From Micromonospora peucetia (GTDB taxonomy: Bacteria; Actinomycetota; Actinomycetes; Mycobacteriales; Micromonosporaceae): a stretch of 64,000 nucleotides of DNA. The position numbers and the translations under genes were made by a program. The stretch covers positions 5,890,001 through 5,954,000 of the forward strand of contig NZ_FMIC01000002.1 in assembly GCF_900091625.1 (NCBI RefSeq). The letters are read 5' to 3'. Of this stretch, positions 35,861-44,408 are shown one piece after another (the stretch's first letter is position 1; every line of letters starts with the position of its first letter). Under the pieces are notes generated by a model. It was not told the origin of the DNA, did not search any database, and saw nothing but the letters and a program-made list of their open reading frames with translations.

Positions 35861-37258
35861 TCACCCGCTCTTTGTCCATAGTCGGACCGAGCCGTCGTAG
35901 GTGGCGCTGGCGATCACCCGCCCGGCCCTGCCGACGGCCACCGAGGTCACCGCACTTCCCGGGTGGACCAGGGTCTCCAGCCGTTCGACGCCCGCGACGT
36001 CCCACAGTTCGACCACGCCGTCGCCCCGCTCGCCGACGGCGAACCCGACGACCAGCGTCCGGCCGTCCGGCGTGAACGCCAGCGAGTTGGCCGCCTTGTC
36101 CTTCCCCTCGATCGTGGCGGTGTTCCTCCGAGACGCGACGTCCCACAGCATCACGGTCTCGGTGGCCTCGTCGTCGTTGCCACCACCAGTGGCGAGCACG
36201 TCGCCGGCGGGGTTGAAGGCGAGCGCCCGCAAGGCAGTGTTCGGTGGCAGGGTCAGGGTGCCGGCCGCCTTCCGGGTGCTGATCTTCCACAAGGTGACCC
36301 TGGTGGCGTAGATGTCCGACATGACCTGGCTCCAGTCGGTGCCGCCTCCCGCGAGGGTCCGCCCGTCCGGGCTGAAGGCAAGCGCCGTGATGGGCGTCTT
36401 CCCCAGGACGAACTCGGCGATACGCCTGCGTTTGCCGACGTCCCAAAGCTGCACGTTTCCGTCCGGCGCCTTGTCGTCCGCCGCGCCGTCGGCCCCTTCG
36501 TCACCTTCCTCACCGCCGAAGGCGAGCACCGTCCCGTCCGAGCTGAACACCACCGTGCCCGGGATGACGGTCGGGACCTGCCACTCGCCGAGCTTGGCCT
36601 GCGCGTCAACGTCCCACATGCTGAAGTGGCTGCCAGGGCACTCCTTGGAGCGGCTGTAGCCGACCACGGCCAACGTCCCGCCGTCCGGCGACAGGGCCAG
36701 GTCGGCCAGCCCACTGCAGCCGCGCAGGACGAACCTGGCCCGCGTCCCGACGTCCCAGACGATGACGGTCCCGTCATAGAAGCCGGCCGCGAGCGTCGAT
36801 CCGTCCCGGCTCAGCGACACCGGGTGCGTCGTCCTCTCCTGCAACGAGTAGAGCACCTCGGCCGACCAGTGGGGACCGGTCGCCGCCGCGATCGAGTCCG
36901 AGACCCAGGTGAACAGCGGCGGCCCCGCCACCGCGCCACCGCCCGCACCCGCCGCCACCATCGCCACGACCGTCGTCGTCCTGGTCAGTGCCCGGCGATT
37001 GCGCACTCGCGGAGTCGCCCCCGCCCGAGGCTCGTCAGTGCCGCCGGACAGCCGCTCGTACGCGACCGTCGCGGCTGTCCCCACCGCCAGCAGCCCCGCC
37101 ACGGCGGCGACCGACACCCAGAGCGGCAATGCCGCGAGCACCCGCTCCAGCGGTGAACTGCTCAACTCGGAGACGAGGGCGAGGGCCAGCGCACCGACGA
37201 CGAACAGCAGCGCGGGAAGGATGAGCCGGCGGCGGCGACGATTCGGCGCTGCTCCCAC
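35861..37258 (-). CDS. membrane-anchored WD40-repeat protein
   Basis: A protein of 465 residues. Three hydrophobic segments lie in the first 115 residues (LILPALLFVVGALALALV, LPLWVSVAAVAGLLAVG, TTTVVAMVAAGAGGG). About seven WD40 blades follow to the end, with recognisable units such as FSPDGRTLAGG, VTLWKIST, VMLWDVAS, FTPDGRTLVVG, VVELWDVAG and VRLWTKSG. It resembles the C-terminal halves of actinobacterial Ser/Thr kinase or toxin-like WD40 proteins but carries no catalytic domain. The propeller is predicted to sit outside the membrane as a binding platform. The GTG at 37258 appears leaderless (TAGGAT seven bases upstream). Confidence 0.88.
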   Translation of the reverse strand: MGAAPNRRRRRLILPALLFVVGALALALVSELSSSPLERVLAALPLWVSVAAVAGLLAVGTAATVAYERLSGGTDEPRAGATPRVRNRRALTRTTTVVAMVAAGAGGGAVAGPPLFTWVSDSIAAATGPHWSAEVLYSLQERTTHPVSLSRDGSTLAAGFYDGTVIVWDVGTRARFVLRGCSGLADLALSPDGGTLAVVGYSRSKECPGSHFSMWDVDAQAKLGEWQVPTVIPGTVVFSSDGTVLAFGGEEGDEGADGAADDKAPDGNVQLWDVGKRRRIAEFVLGKTPITALAFSPDGRTLAGGGTDWSQVMSDIYATRVTLWKISTRKAAGTLTLPPNTALRALAFNPAGDVLATGGGNDDEATETVMLWDVASRRNTATIEGKDKAANSLAFTPDGRTLVVGFAVGERGDGVVELWDVAGVERLETLVHPGSAVTSVAVGRAGRVIASATYDGSVRLWTKSG

Positions 37259-37293
37259 TCGGACAATCCTAACGACCCCGTGCCTGGTTGCGA

Positions 37294-37312
37294 ATCATCG
37301 AGTATCGATGAT
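37294..37312. promoter_or_regulatory. ATCATCGA-GTA-TCGATGAT palindrome
   Basis: Perfect 8-bp arms with a 3-base centre are centred 45 bases upstream of the WD40 start. The position overlaps the expected -35 region of its leaderless promoter, so a repressor or activator site is likely. No regulator candidate is obvious. Confidence 0.5.
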
Positions 37313-37351
37313 CGCTGCCCGTGCCACGGTGGATGCTGCGCCGACAGGCGG

Positions 37352-39112
37352 CTAGACGAGGTCGTCGGCCTCCACGGCCACCCCGGCGGCGAGCATCTGG
37401 TCGCGCACCCGTCGGGCGGCGTCGCCCTCGGCGAACACCTCGCGCAGGTCCGCGAACGCGGGCTCGGGCGGAGCCAGTCGCACCGTCGGGTCGACCACCG
37501 CCTCCAGCACGCAGGGCCGGTCGGCCGCCAACGCCTCGTCCCAGGCCGCCCCCACCAGCTCCGGCCGGTCGACCCGGACGCCGTGCAGACCGAGCAGACG
37601 GGCCCAACCGGCGTACGGCACGTCGGCCCGGCGGTCCGTCGGGTCGCTCGGCGTACGGCCGCCGCCCATACCGGACTGGTCCCGGTTGTTGAGCACCAGC
37701 ACCACCAGCCGGGGATCGTGCCACTCCCGCCAGTGGTGCGCCACGGTGATCAGCTCGGCCAGCCCGTTCAGTTGCATCGCGCCGTCGCCGAGCAGCGCGA
37801 CCACCGGCTGGTCCGGGGCGGCCAGCTTGGCCGACACGGCGTACGGCAGAGCACAGCCCACCGAGCCGAGCGTCCCGCAGAGTTGCGCGTTGACGCCCGG
37901 GGGCAGCTCCAGGTGCCGGGCGTACCAGTAGATGACCGAGCCGACGTCCACCGCCACCGCTCCAGGACGCGGAAGCCGGGTGGAGAGTTCGTGCAGCACG
38001 AGCTGCGGGTTCACCGGCTCGGCGGGGGCGGCGGCCCGGGCGGCCCGCTCGGTCCGCCACCGGGCGACCGAGCCTTCGACGGTCTTCCGCCACCGGGCGT
38101 TCGGCCGGTCGGGCACCCGGGCCAGCAGCGCCCGCAACGTCTCCTGGGCGTCGCCGACGAGCCCGACGTCCACCGGGTAGCGGGTGCCGATGCGGCGGCC
38201 GTCGATGTCCATCTGCACCGTTCGGACCTGTCCCGGCATCGGGAAGTAGTCCGTCCACGGGTTGTTCGTGCCGACCAGCAGCAGCGTGTCGCAGCCGCCC
38301 ATCAGCTCGGCGGCGGCCGGGGTGCCGACCTCACCGAGCACGCCGGCGTGAAAGGGCAGCCGCTCGTCGAGCACCGGCTTGCCCAGCAGCGACGCCGCCA
38401 CCCCGGCGCCGAGCCGGTCGGCGAGGGCGACGATCTCCCCGGCCGCGCCCCGGGCGCCCTGACCCACCAGGATCGCGGTGCGCTGGCCGTTGGCGAAGAG
38501 CTGGGCGGCGGCGTCCAGGTCCGCCTCGTGCGGCAGGACCCGGGCCAGTGGTTCCCCCGGCGTCGCCGAGAACACCCCGGCCGCGTGTGGTTGCAGGTCG
38601 GGCACGGCGGCCTCCTGCAACTGGCGCGGCAACACCACGCAGACCGGGCTGCGAGTGGCGGCGGCGGTGCGGAACGCCTGGTCGAGCAGGGCCGGCACCC
38701 CGTCGGGGGCCCGGCCGTACCGGACGAACTGGTTGCACACGTCGCCGAACAGCCGGCTCAGCCCGATCTCCTGGTGGGCGCCGCCGAGCGGGCCCGAGAC
38801 GTCCTCGCCGACGATCGCCACCACCGGCTTGCTGTCCAGCTTGGCGTCGTAGAGGCCGTTGAGCAGCTGGACGGCGCTCGGCCCCTGGGTGGCCACGCAG
38901 ACACCGATGCCGCCGGTGAACTTGGCGTGCCCGGTGGCCATGTAGGCGGCGGTCTCCTCGTGCCGGGCCGGCACGAAAGCCGGGTCCCCGCCCGAGGCGT
39001 CCAACGCCTCGACCACCGGGGCGATGGCCTCCCCGGGATAGCCGAAGACCCTCGGGACCCGCCAGGCGCGCAGTCGCTCGACCACCAGGTCGGCCACCGT
39101 ACGCTCAGCCAT
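37352..39112 (-). CDS. thiamine-pyrophosphate-dependent enzyme, pyruvate oxidase/acetolactate synthase-like
   Basis: A protein of 586 residues with the three-domain ALS/POX layout. The N-terminal PYR domain has the proton-relay Glu in ARHEETAAYMA and the CVATQGPSAVQLLNGLYDA loop. A central domain with LLVGTNNPWTDYFP follows. The C-terminal PP domain has the TPP motif GDGAMQLNGLAELI through LNN. It lacks the regulatory-subunit context of a true acetolactate synthase, so pyruvate oxidase or a POX-like decarboxylase is more likely. The ATG at 39112 lies inside the end of the upstream baeRF gene, so the two are translationally coupled. Confidence 0.88.
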   Translation of the reverse strand: MAERTVADLVVERLRAWRVPRVFGYPGEAIAPVVEALDASGGDPAFVPARHEETAAYMATGHAKFTGGIGVCVATQGPSAVQLLNGLYDAKLDSKPVVAIVGEDVSGPLGGAHQEIGLSRLFGDVCNQFVRYGRAPDGVPALLDQAFRTAAATRSPVCVVLPRQLQEAAVPDLQPHAAGVFSATPGEPLARVLPHEADLDAAAQLFANGQRTAILVGQGARGAAGEIVALADRLGAGVAASLLGKPVLDERLPFHAGVLGEVGTPAAAELMGGCDTLLLVGTNNPWTDYFPMPGQVRTVQMDIDGRRIGTRYPVDVGLVGDAQETLRALLARVPDRPNARWRKTVEGSVARWRTERAARAAAPAEPVNPQLVLHELSTRLPRPGAVAVDVGSVIYWYARHLELPPGVNAQLCGTLGSVGCALPYAVSAKLAAPDQPVVALLGDGAMQLNGLAELITVAHHWREWHDPRLVVLVLNNRDQSGMGGGRTPSDPTDRRADVPYAGWARLLGLHGVRVDRPELVGAAWDEALAADRPCVLEAVVDPTVRLAPPEPAFADLREVFAEGDAARRVRDQMLAAGVAVEADDLV

Positions 39113-40229
39113 CGCCACGCCCCGGGGTGCCCGCGTCGACGTACCGCAGCACCGCCCCGACCCCGTCGGTCAGCTCCGGCGCCTCGTCGGGGCCGAGCAC
39201 GGTCAGCTCGGCGTCGGTGCCGACCAGCGCGCGCACCAGCGCGGCGTCGGCGCGGACCTTCTCCGGGTCGCGTACGGACATGGCGGCGAGCTGCCCGCGG
39301 TCGGTGGCGATCTCGGTCGGGTCCGGCCCGATCCAGAGTTCCCCGGTGGCGGACGGATCGTCGACGATGAGCATCGTCTCGACCTGGTTGCGTTGCAGGG
39401 CTGACACCACGGCGTCCAGCCCGCCGCCGACGTCCTCCTGCATGCCGAAACGGTCCAGCGCGGCGGTGATCCGCTGGTCGGCGACCTCGGCGATGGTCTG
39501 CACGGTGAGATCGTCGAGCAGGGTCTGGTCTGCGCCGCCGGCCCGGGACCCGGCGTCCGTGCGGACCAGCACGTCCTGCCAGCGAGGCGGCATCTGGGCG
39601 GCGATCATCCCGGTGGCGCGTACGTCCCCGGCGACCACCACCACCTCGGCGCCGACCTTCTCGGCCAGCTCCACCGTCGCGGCGGTGACGTCACCGGCGT
39701 TGTGGTGCCAGGCCTCCATGGCGGCGCGCTGGTACCGGGACTGTGACCAGCCGCCGGGCTGCACCCGACGCAACTGGAAGTCCTCCCGGCCGGTCACGTG
39801 GGCACGGCGTGGCACGCCGCCCGCGCTGATCGCCACGGCGTCGGCACCGGTCCGGTCGGCCAGCACCCGCACCCAGGCCACCTGCTCGCCGCGCTGCGCC
39901 AGCAGCGGCATCACGTGCGGCAACGGGGTGTACGCGGCGAAGTCCCGCAACGGCGGGGCGGAGAGGTACTCGGAGAGCACCACCCGGCCCCGGGCGCCGA
40001 AGACCGCCAGGCCGTAGTCCCCCGGCATCGGGTCGTGTCCCCGGACGAGGAGTTCGACGGCGTCGATGGTGTCCGCGTCGGCGCGCTGCTCCTGAAGTTG
40101 GTGGCGCAGCGCCCGCCAGCGCAGATCGAGTGCCGGGTGGGCGTCCTCGGTGTTGGCGGACGCGTCCAGGTACACCGAGACCCACGGTCCCGGCCGGTCG
40201 TAGAGCGGGCGCAGGAAGGACAGCTGCAT
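39105..40229 (-). CDS. baeRF-family (Rv2629/Vms1-like) release-factor-related protein
   Basis: A protein of 374 residues with the eRF1/Vms1-like layout of bacterial baeRF proteins. The central domain has RRAHVTGREDFQ followed by GGWSQSRYQRAAMEAWHHN, equivalent to the GGQ-region loop in which Gln replaces the catalytic residue. A third domain with VVVVAGDVRATG and an RNase E-like end follow. Mycobacterial Rv2629 is a dormancy-associated homologue. The expected role is ribosome-associated quality control, but this is inferred. The ATG at 40229 is used, and its stop overlaps the TPP-enzyme start. A palindrome lies in the divergent promoter region. Confidence 0.85.
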   Translation of the reverse strand: MQLSFLRPLYDRPGPWVSVYLDASANTEDAHPALDLRWRALRHQLQEQRADADTIDAVELLVRGHDPMPGDYGLAVFGARGRVVLSEYLSAPPLRDFAAYTPLPHVMPLLAQRGEQVAWVRVLADRTGADAVAISAGGVPRRAHVTGREDFQLRRVQPGGWSQSRYQRAAMEAWHHNAGDVTAATVELAEKVGAEVVVVAGDVRATGMIAAQMPPRWQDVLVRTDAGSRAGGADQTLLDDLTVQTIAEVADQRITAALDRFGMQEDVGGGLDAVVSALQRNQVETMLIVDDPSATGELWIGPDPTEIATDRGQLAAMSVRDPEKVRADAALVRALVGTDAELTVLGPDEAPELTDGVGAVLRYVDAGTPGRGDG

Positions 40230-40305
40230 GCTCGACCCCTTTCCAGCTCGGCCCCCCGCTTACCCGCGCCGCTCCGGTTGTCACCTGGCCGGCGCAAGCG
40301 CGTGA

Positions 40306-40334
40306 CCGGGTTTCATTCATGTCATTCAACCCGG
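40306..40334. promoter_or_regulatory. CCGGGTT-N15-AACCCGG palindrome in a divergent promoter
   Basis: Seven-base arms at 40306-40312 and 40328-40334 flank TCATTCATGTCATTC. The element lies between the divergent baeRF and two-helix membrane protein genes, so one regulator could control both. It does not match the mycobacterial DosR box that I know. Confidence 0.45.
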
Positions 40335-40380
40335 ACGACCGATACCATCAGTGAACACAACCGGACTCTGGGTGGTGAAG

Positions 40381-40920
40381 ATGGACAGCGACCTGCACAT
40401 CCGACGGATCGTCCACCCGGCCGACCGGATCGTCACAGGGCGGGTCGTCCGGCTGATGGACGGCTACCCGCGCGAGGTGCGCATCGGTCAGCCGGTGCTG
40501 GTCGCGGTGCTCGTGGCGGCCGGGGTGGCGGGGCTGCTGATGACGCTTCTGCGCTCCCTGTTCTCCGCCGGTTCCGGCGCGGCCCGCAGACGGTTCAAGG
40601 ACCTGAAGAAGGGTCCGGAATACCTGGTCACCCCGCTGCGGCTGCGCGACAAGGCCGGGCAACTCTGCGAGGTCGAGCTGCACGGGCACCTGCCGCAGAG
40701 TGCCCTGCACCCCGCCGACCACGTGCAGCTCACGCTGCGCCGGCAGGGCGACCCGGACCTGCCGCCGAAGATCGAGCGGATCGTGAACCTGACGACCGGC
40801 CAGCTGCTCACCCCGCGTACCGCCACCCTGTGGTCACACCTCGGGCCGCCGCTGCTGCTCCAGGCGACCCTGGGGGCGCTGCTGGTCGCCGCCCTGGTGG
40901 CCTGGTCCGCGCTGACCTGA
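40381..40920 (+). CDS. small two-helix membrane protein
   Basis: A protein of 179 residues. Two hydrophobic segments are predicted near residues 38-57 (PVLVAVLVAAGVAGLLMTLL) and 160-178 (LLQATLGALLVAALVAW). The loop between them is a small beta-rich domain (EYLVTPLRLRDKAGQLCEVELHGHL). The start is taken as the ATG at 40381 because GGTGGT lies four bases upstream; a GTG at 40351 is an alternative. No family is recognised. It is divergent from baeRF and may be regulated with it through the palindrome between them. Confidence 0.7.
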   Translation: MDSDLHIRRIVHPADRIVTGRVVRLMDGYPREVRIGQPVLVAVLVAAGVAGLLMTLLRSLFSAGSGAARRRFKDLKKGPEYLVTPLRLRDKAGQLCEVELHGHLPQSALHPADHVQLTLRRQGDPDLPPKIERIVNLTTGQLLTPRTATLWSHLGPPLLLQATLGALLVAALVAWSALT

Positions 40921-41002
40921 CGGCCGGCGGGTCCGCCCGGCGGGACCGCCGTGAACGAGCGGCGGGCACGGGGCCGCCGCGGTTTCCGACGGCCGGCCGG
41001 CG

Positions 41003-41116
41003 GGCACCGTGGGGGTCGACGACGTGCGGGTGGCCTCGATCGACTCGGGCCACCACATGGCCGAGGAGGCCCCGGCGCAGCTCGCCGCCGCACTGGCCAG
41101 TTTCCTCGCCGGCTGA
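41003..41116 (+). pseudogene. relic of an alpha/beta-hydrolase C-terminus
   Basis: A short reading frame ends ASIDSGHHMAEEAPAQ followed by LAAALASFLAG and TGA at 41114. That is the typical C-terminus of an alpha/beta hydrolase, with the catalytic His in SGHHMAEE. No upstream hydrolase sequence remains in frame, and the 5' side reads as Arg/Gly-rich noise. It is a fragment only, left after a deletion. The following 60 bases repeat parts of its end. Confidence 0.6.
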
Positions 41117-41193
41117 GGCTGACCGCTCGGGTTCCTCGCCGGCTGACCCGCTCGGGTTCCCGCCGATCGCCCCGCCGTGGGCGGGGTGGCTGG

Positions 41194-41532
41194 TCAGCCG
41201 ACGGGGGTCAGCGGCCGATCCGGCTCCGCGGCGGTGCGCAGCATCCCCCGCCGGGCGGCCCAGCGCTCGAAGAACAGGGTGGCGAAGGGTGGCACGGCGC
41301 AGGCCAGCGCCACGAGGGTCGGCCACAGCCGCCACCGGTGCAGCCGGGCCATCGCGAGGACCAGCAGGCCGTACGCGACGAAGAGCGCGCCGTGGATCGG
41401 GCCGAAGATCTTCACGCCGATCTCGTTGCCGGGCGGGCCGTACTTGACGGCCATGCCGATCAGCAGGGCCAACCAGGAGCAGGCCTCGGCGATCGCCGCC
41501 GCCACGAACAGCCTGGTGATCTTCTCGCGCAT
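41194..41532 (-). CDS. DUF3817 membrane protein
   Basis: A protein of 112 residues with three predicted helices. The DUF3817 features are an early helix AAAIAEACSWLALLIGM, the VKIFGPIHGALFVAYGL segment with a conserved His, and a final LVALACAVPPFATLFFERWA. The start is the ATG at 41532, with GGGGGAG upstream; an in-frame GTG two codons earlier is weaker. The function is unknown. Proteins of this family are common in actinobacteria. Confidence 0.88.
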   Translation of the reverse strand: MREKITRLFVAAAIAEACSWLALLIGMAVKYGPPGNEIGVKIFGPIHGALFVAYGLLVLAMARLHRWRLWPTLVALACAVPPFATLFFERWAARRGMLRTAAEPDRPLTPVG

Positions 41533-41714
41533 CGTCACTCCCCCACCGGTTGCCGCACATGCTAACCACTCCGTCGGCGGCGCCGGCCGCGCGACCGGCC
41601 GAGGCGACGAGAATCACGCGGGCCCCGCCTGGGTACGTAAGGGACCTTCAGGTCTTCCCCGGCCCGCCCCGGTCGTGCGAGGTTAGGGGAACCAACGGTG
41701 ACAGGGTGGTGACC

Positions 41715-43193
41715 ATGGGCGAGGACGTCGGCGTACGGACCTTCAGTCGCGAGGACCGGGCCAGCTATCGCGAGAAGGTCCGGCGGTGCCTGGACGTCTT
41801 CGCCGAGATGCTCCGGGAGTCCCGGTTCGACGTGGAGCGGCCGATGACCGGGCTGGAGATCGAGCTGAACCTGGTCGACGACAACTCGATGCCGGCGATG
41901 CGCAACGCCGACGTGCTGGCCGCCATCGCCGACCCGAGCTTCCAGACGGAGCTGGGCCAGTTCAACGTCGAGATCAACGTGGCGCCGCGGCGGCTGGCCG
42001 GCACCGGCACCGCCGAGTTCGAGAGGAGCGTGCGGGCCAGCCTCAACGCCGCCGAGGCCAGGGCACGGGACGTCGGCGCGCACATGGTGATGATCGGCAT
42101 CCTGCCGACCCTGCGCCCGGAGCACCTGACCGCCGCGACGCTGTCGGCCAACCCGCGCTACACGCTGCTCAACGAGCAGATCTTCGCCGCCCGCGGCGAG
42201 GACCTGCGGATCGCGATCAACGGCGTGGAACGGCTCGCGGTCACCGCCGACACCATCACCCCGGAGGCGGCCTGCACGAGCACCCAGTTCCACCTCCAGG
42301 TCAGCCCGGCCCAGTTCGCCGACTACTGGAACGCCGCGCAGGTGATCGCCGGCATCCAGGTGGCCGTGGGCGCGAACTCGCCGCTGTTCTTCGGCCGGGA
42401 GCTGTGGCGCGAGACCCGCATCCCATTGTTCCAGCAGGCGACCGACACCCGGCCGGAGGAGATCAAGGCCCAGGGCGTACGCCCCCGGGTGTGGTTCGGG
42501 GAACGCTGGATCACCACGGTGTTCGACCTGTTCGAGGAGAACGTCCGCTACTTCCCGGCGCTGCTGCCGGTCTGCGACGCGGAGGACCCGGCCGAGGCCC
42601 TCGCCCGGGGGGACGTGCCGAAACTCGCCGAGCTGCGGCTACACAACGGCACCGTCTACCGCTGGAACCGTCCGGTGTACGACGTGCTGAAGGGCCGCCC
42701 GCACCTGCGGGTGGAGAACCGGGTGCTGCCGGCCGGGCCGACGGTGCTCGACACCGTGGCCAACGGCGCCTTCTACTTCGGCCTCGTCCGGGCGCTCGCC
42801 GAGGCCGACCGCCCGCTGTGGTCGCAGATGTCGTTCAGCGCGGCCGAGGAGAACTTCACCACCTGCGCCCGGTACGGCATCGACGCCCAGGTCTACTGGC
42901 CCGGCCTGGGTTACCTCCCCGTCACCGAACTGGTGCTGCGCCGGCTGCTGCCGCTGGCTCACCAGGGGCTGGACCGGTGGGGCCTGGACCCGGGCGAGCG
43001 GGACCGACTGCTCGGCATCATCGAGCAGCGCTGCCTGACCGGGCGCAACGGCGCGAGCTGGCAGGTGGAGACCCTGCACCGGCTGGAGTCCACCGACCAC
43101 CTGGACCGGCCGGAGGCGCTGCGTGAGGTGGTCCGGCACTACGTGGACCTGATGCACAGCAACCGGCCGGTGCACGAGTGGCCGATCCCCTGA
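41715..43193 (+). CDS. GCS2-family carboxylate-amine ligase, glutamate-cysteine-ligase-like
   Basis: A protein of 492 residues. It has the GCS2 pattern TGLEIELNLVDD near residue 45, QFNVEINVAPRRLAG near 80, STQFHLQVSPAQF near 195, and a FFGRELWRETRIPLFQQ segment. These enzymes join glutamate to an amine using ATP. In mycothiol-using actinobacteria the EgtA-type members make gamma-glutamylcysteine for ergothioneine, but no egtBCD genes are adjacent, so the substrate is uncertain. The ATG at 41715 has GGTGG upstream. The 3' neighbour is a palindrome-containing spacer. Confidence 0.85.
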   Translation: MGEDVGVRTFSREDRASYREKVRRCLDVFAEMLRESRFDVERPMTGLEIELNLVDDNSMPAMRNADVLAAIADPSFQTELGQFNVEINVAPRRLAGTGTAEFERSVRASLNAAEARARDVGAHMVMIGILPTLRPEHLTAATLSANPRYTLLNEQIFAARGEDLRIAINGVERLAVTADTITPEAACTSTQFHLQVSPAQFADYWNAAQVIAGIQVAVGANSPLFFGRELWRETRIPLFQQATDTRPEEIKAQGVRPRVWFGERWITTVFDLFEENVRYFPALLPVCDAEDPAEALARGDVPKLAELRLHNGTVYRWNRPVYDVLKGRPHLRVENRVLPAGPTVLDTVANGAFYFGLVRALAEADRPLWSQMSFSAAEENFTTCARYGIDAQVYWPGLGYLPVTELVLRRLLPLAHQGLDRWGLDPGERDRLLGIIEQRCLTGRNGASWQVETLHRLESTDHLDRPEALREVVRHYVDLMHSNRPVHEWPIP

Positions 43194-43323
43194 CCGGCCC
43201 CTCACCGCGCACTACTGCCCGGCCCCTTACCGCGCACCGCTGAGATCTTGGTGCCGGTCCGTTCCTGCGCCGTCCCGCCCCCGTCCAGCAGGTTCATCAC
43301 CGTTACGGCGCAACTGCCAGGCA

Positions 43324-43368
43324 ATCTTGGACACTTGCCGTTAGCTTCGAACGGAAACTGTCCAAGAT
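43324..43368. repeat. 45-bp hairpin element with ATCTTGGACA arms
   Basis: The arm at 43324-43342 (ATCTTGGACACTTGCCGTT) pairs with 43350-43368 at 17 of 19 positions across a 7-base loop. The core TTCGAACGGAA resembles TTCGAGCGGAA of the element at 18349. GATCTTGG also occurs about 80 bases upstream at 43245. It follows the ligase gene and precedes the GNAT relic, so it may serve as a terminator. Confidence 0.68.
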
Positions 43369-43429
43369 CCAGGTGGATGCAGCCGGTGGGCGGGGGCGAA
43401 GGCCTCGCCGAGGGCGGGCGGGCAGGTCG

Positions 43430-43797
43430 TCAGGACAGCCCCGGTCCTCTTGCGAAGGCGCCCGACACGGGCGAGTGGACCGTCCAGCCGAGCGCGGAGT
43501 AGAAGGCACGGCCGTCGTGGGTGGCGACGAGGATGCCGGTGTGCGTACCGTGCCCCGCCGCTTGGTCGCAGAGCGCGCGCATGACGACGCGTCCCAGGCC
43601 ACGGCGCCGGTGCGCGGGGTCCGTGGTTGGCGTACGCGATGGCCCGGCAGGCTCACGTCGACGCGGAAGCCGCTGGGGACCGCGACCGGGGCGGGGGTGC
43701 CCCGGGAGACGTCCCAGCCGCGCCCCCCGGCCGTCATCAGCTCGGGCACGGTGTGCGGCCCGCCGGTCACGGTGGGCAGGGTGAGCGTGTCCGGCAT
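43430..43797 (-). pseudogene. GNAT acetyltransferase with internal deletion and frameshift
   Basis: The first 55 codons from the ATG at 43797 (good site GGAGAGGACC) read TLPTVTGGPHTVPELMTAGG and continue to RVDVSLPGHR, the start of a known GNAT subfamily. The C-terminal GNAT motif (DPAHRRRGLGRVVMRAL, ILVATHDGRAFYSALGWTV) is present but in another frame. The join is near 43615-43625. Intact relatives are about 230 residues, so roughly 100 residues between the ends are missing. It is almost certainly inactive. Confidence 0.72.
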
Positions 43798-43898
43798 GGA
43801 TGGTCCTCTCCACCGATGACGTCGTCGCACCGCCGAGCTTATTGCGCATTCTTGGCAACAAGGGTGGAGGGTGTCGCATCTCTGCCGATCCTATTTAC

Positions 43899-43927
43899 AG
43901 TCGATAGGTTCCGAGCGATAGTCGATG
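43899..43927 (+). promoter_or_regulatory. AGTCGAT direct repeats at the DUF2975 promoter
   Basis: AGTCGATA at 43899 and AGTCGATG at 43920 are spaced by 21 bases, two helical turns. The second overlaps the -10-like GATAGT and the region just before the start codon at 43929. This layout fits binding by the Xre-type protein encoded downstream, as autorepression. Confidence 0.45.
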
Positions 43928-43928
43928 C

Positions 43929-44408
43929 ATGGTGACAGAGCACCGAGCGGTGGCCCCGCTCAGAGTCTTTCTCGTCCTGCTCTTCGGGATCCTGGTCATG
44001 TTCCAGACCCTCTCGCTGCCCGGGCAGTTCGCGCACATGGCCGAGGAGTCCCCAGAGCAGGCCTACCTCAAATGGCCGGCGACCGCCGTCACGGTGTTCT
44101 GGGTGCTGTGCATCCAGGTCGTGATCGTGGCCACCTGGAAGTTGCTCACCCTGGTCAAGCACGACCGCATCTTCAGCAACGCCTCCCTGGCGTGGGTGAA
44201 CACGATCGTGTGGGCCATCGTCGCCGCCTGGGTGGTGCTGCTGGGCGTGTTCCTCTACGTCGGTTTCCGGGCGTCCGACCCCGGGCTGCCGCTCCTGCTG
44301 TTCCTGATGCTGGTGGGGGTCGCCGTGCTGGGGTTGCTGATGGTGGTGATGCGGGCCCTGCTGCGGCAGGCCACGACACTGCGTACCGACATGGAAGCGG
44401 TGATCTGA
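43929..44408 (+). CDS. DUF2975 membrane protein
   Basis: A protein of 159 residues with four predicted helices (RVFLVLLFGILVMFQTLSL, ATAVTVFWVLCIQVVIVATW, NTIVWAIVAAWVVLLGVFL, PLLLFLMLVGVAVLGLLMVV) and the conserved KHDRIFSNASLAWVN loop of DUF2975. The family typically sits beside a small YozG-like Xre regulator, as here. The ATG at 43929 has no ribosome-binding site and may be leaderless. The overlap of stop and start (TGATG) couples it to the regulator. It may act as a membrane sensor or sequestering partner, but this is unproven. Confidence 0.88.
   Translation: MVTEHRAVAPLRVFLVLLFGILVMFQTLSLPGQFAHMAEESPEQAYLKWPATAVTVFWVLCIQVVIVATWKLLTLVKHDRIFSNASLAWVNTIVWAIVAAWVVLLGVFLYVGFRASDPGLPLLLFLMLVGVAVLGLLMVVMRALLRQATTLRTDMEAVI

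Noticed and set aside
40921..41002. Plus-strand frame leading into the hydrolase relic
   Set aside because: It is Arg/Gly-rich and not in the frame of the relic's recognisable end.
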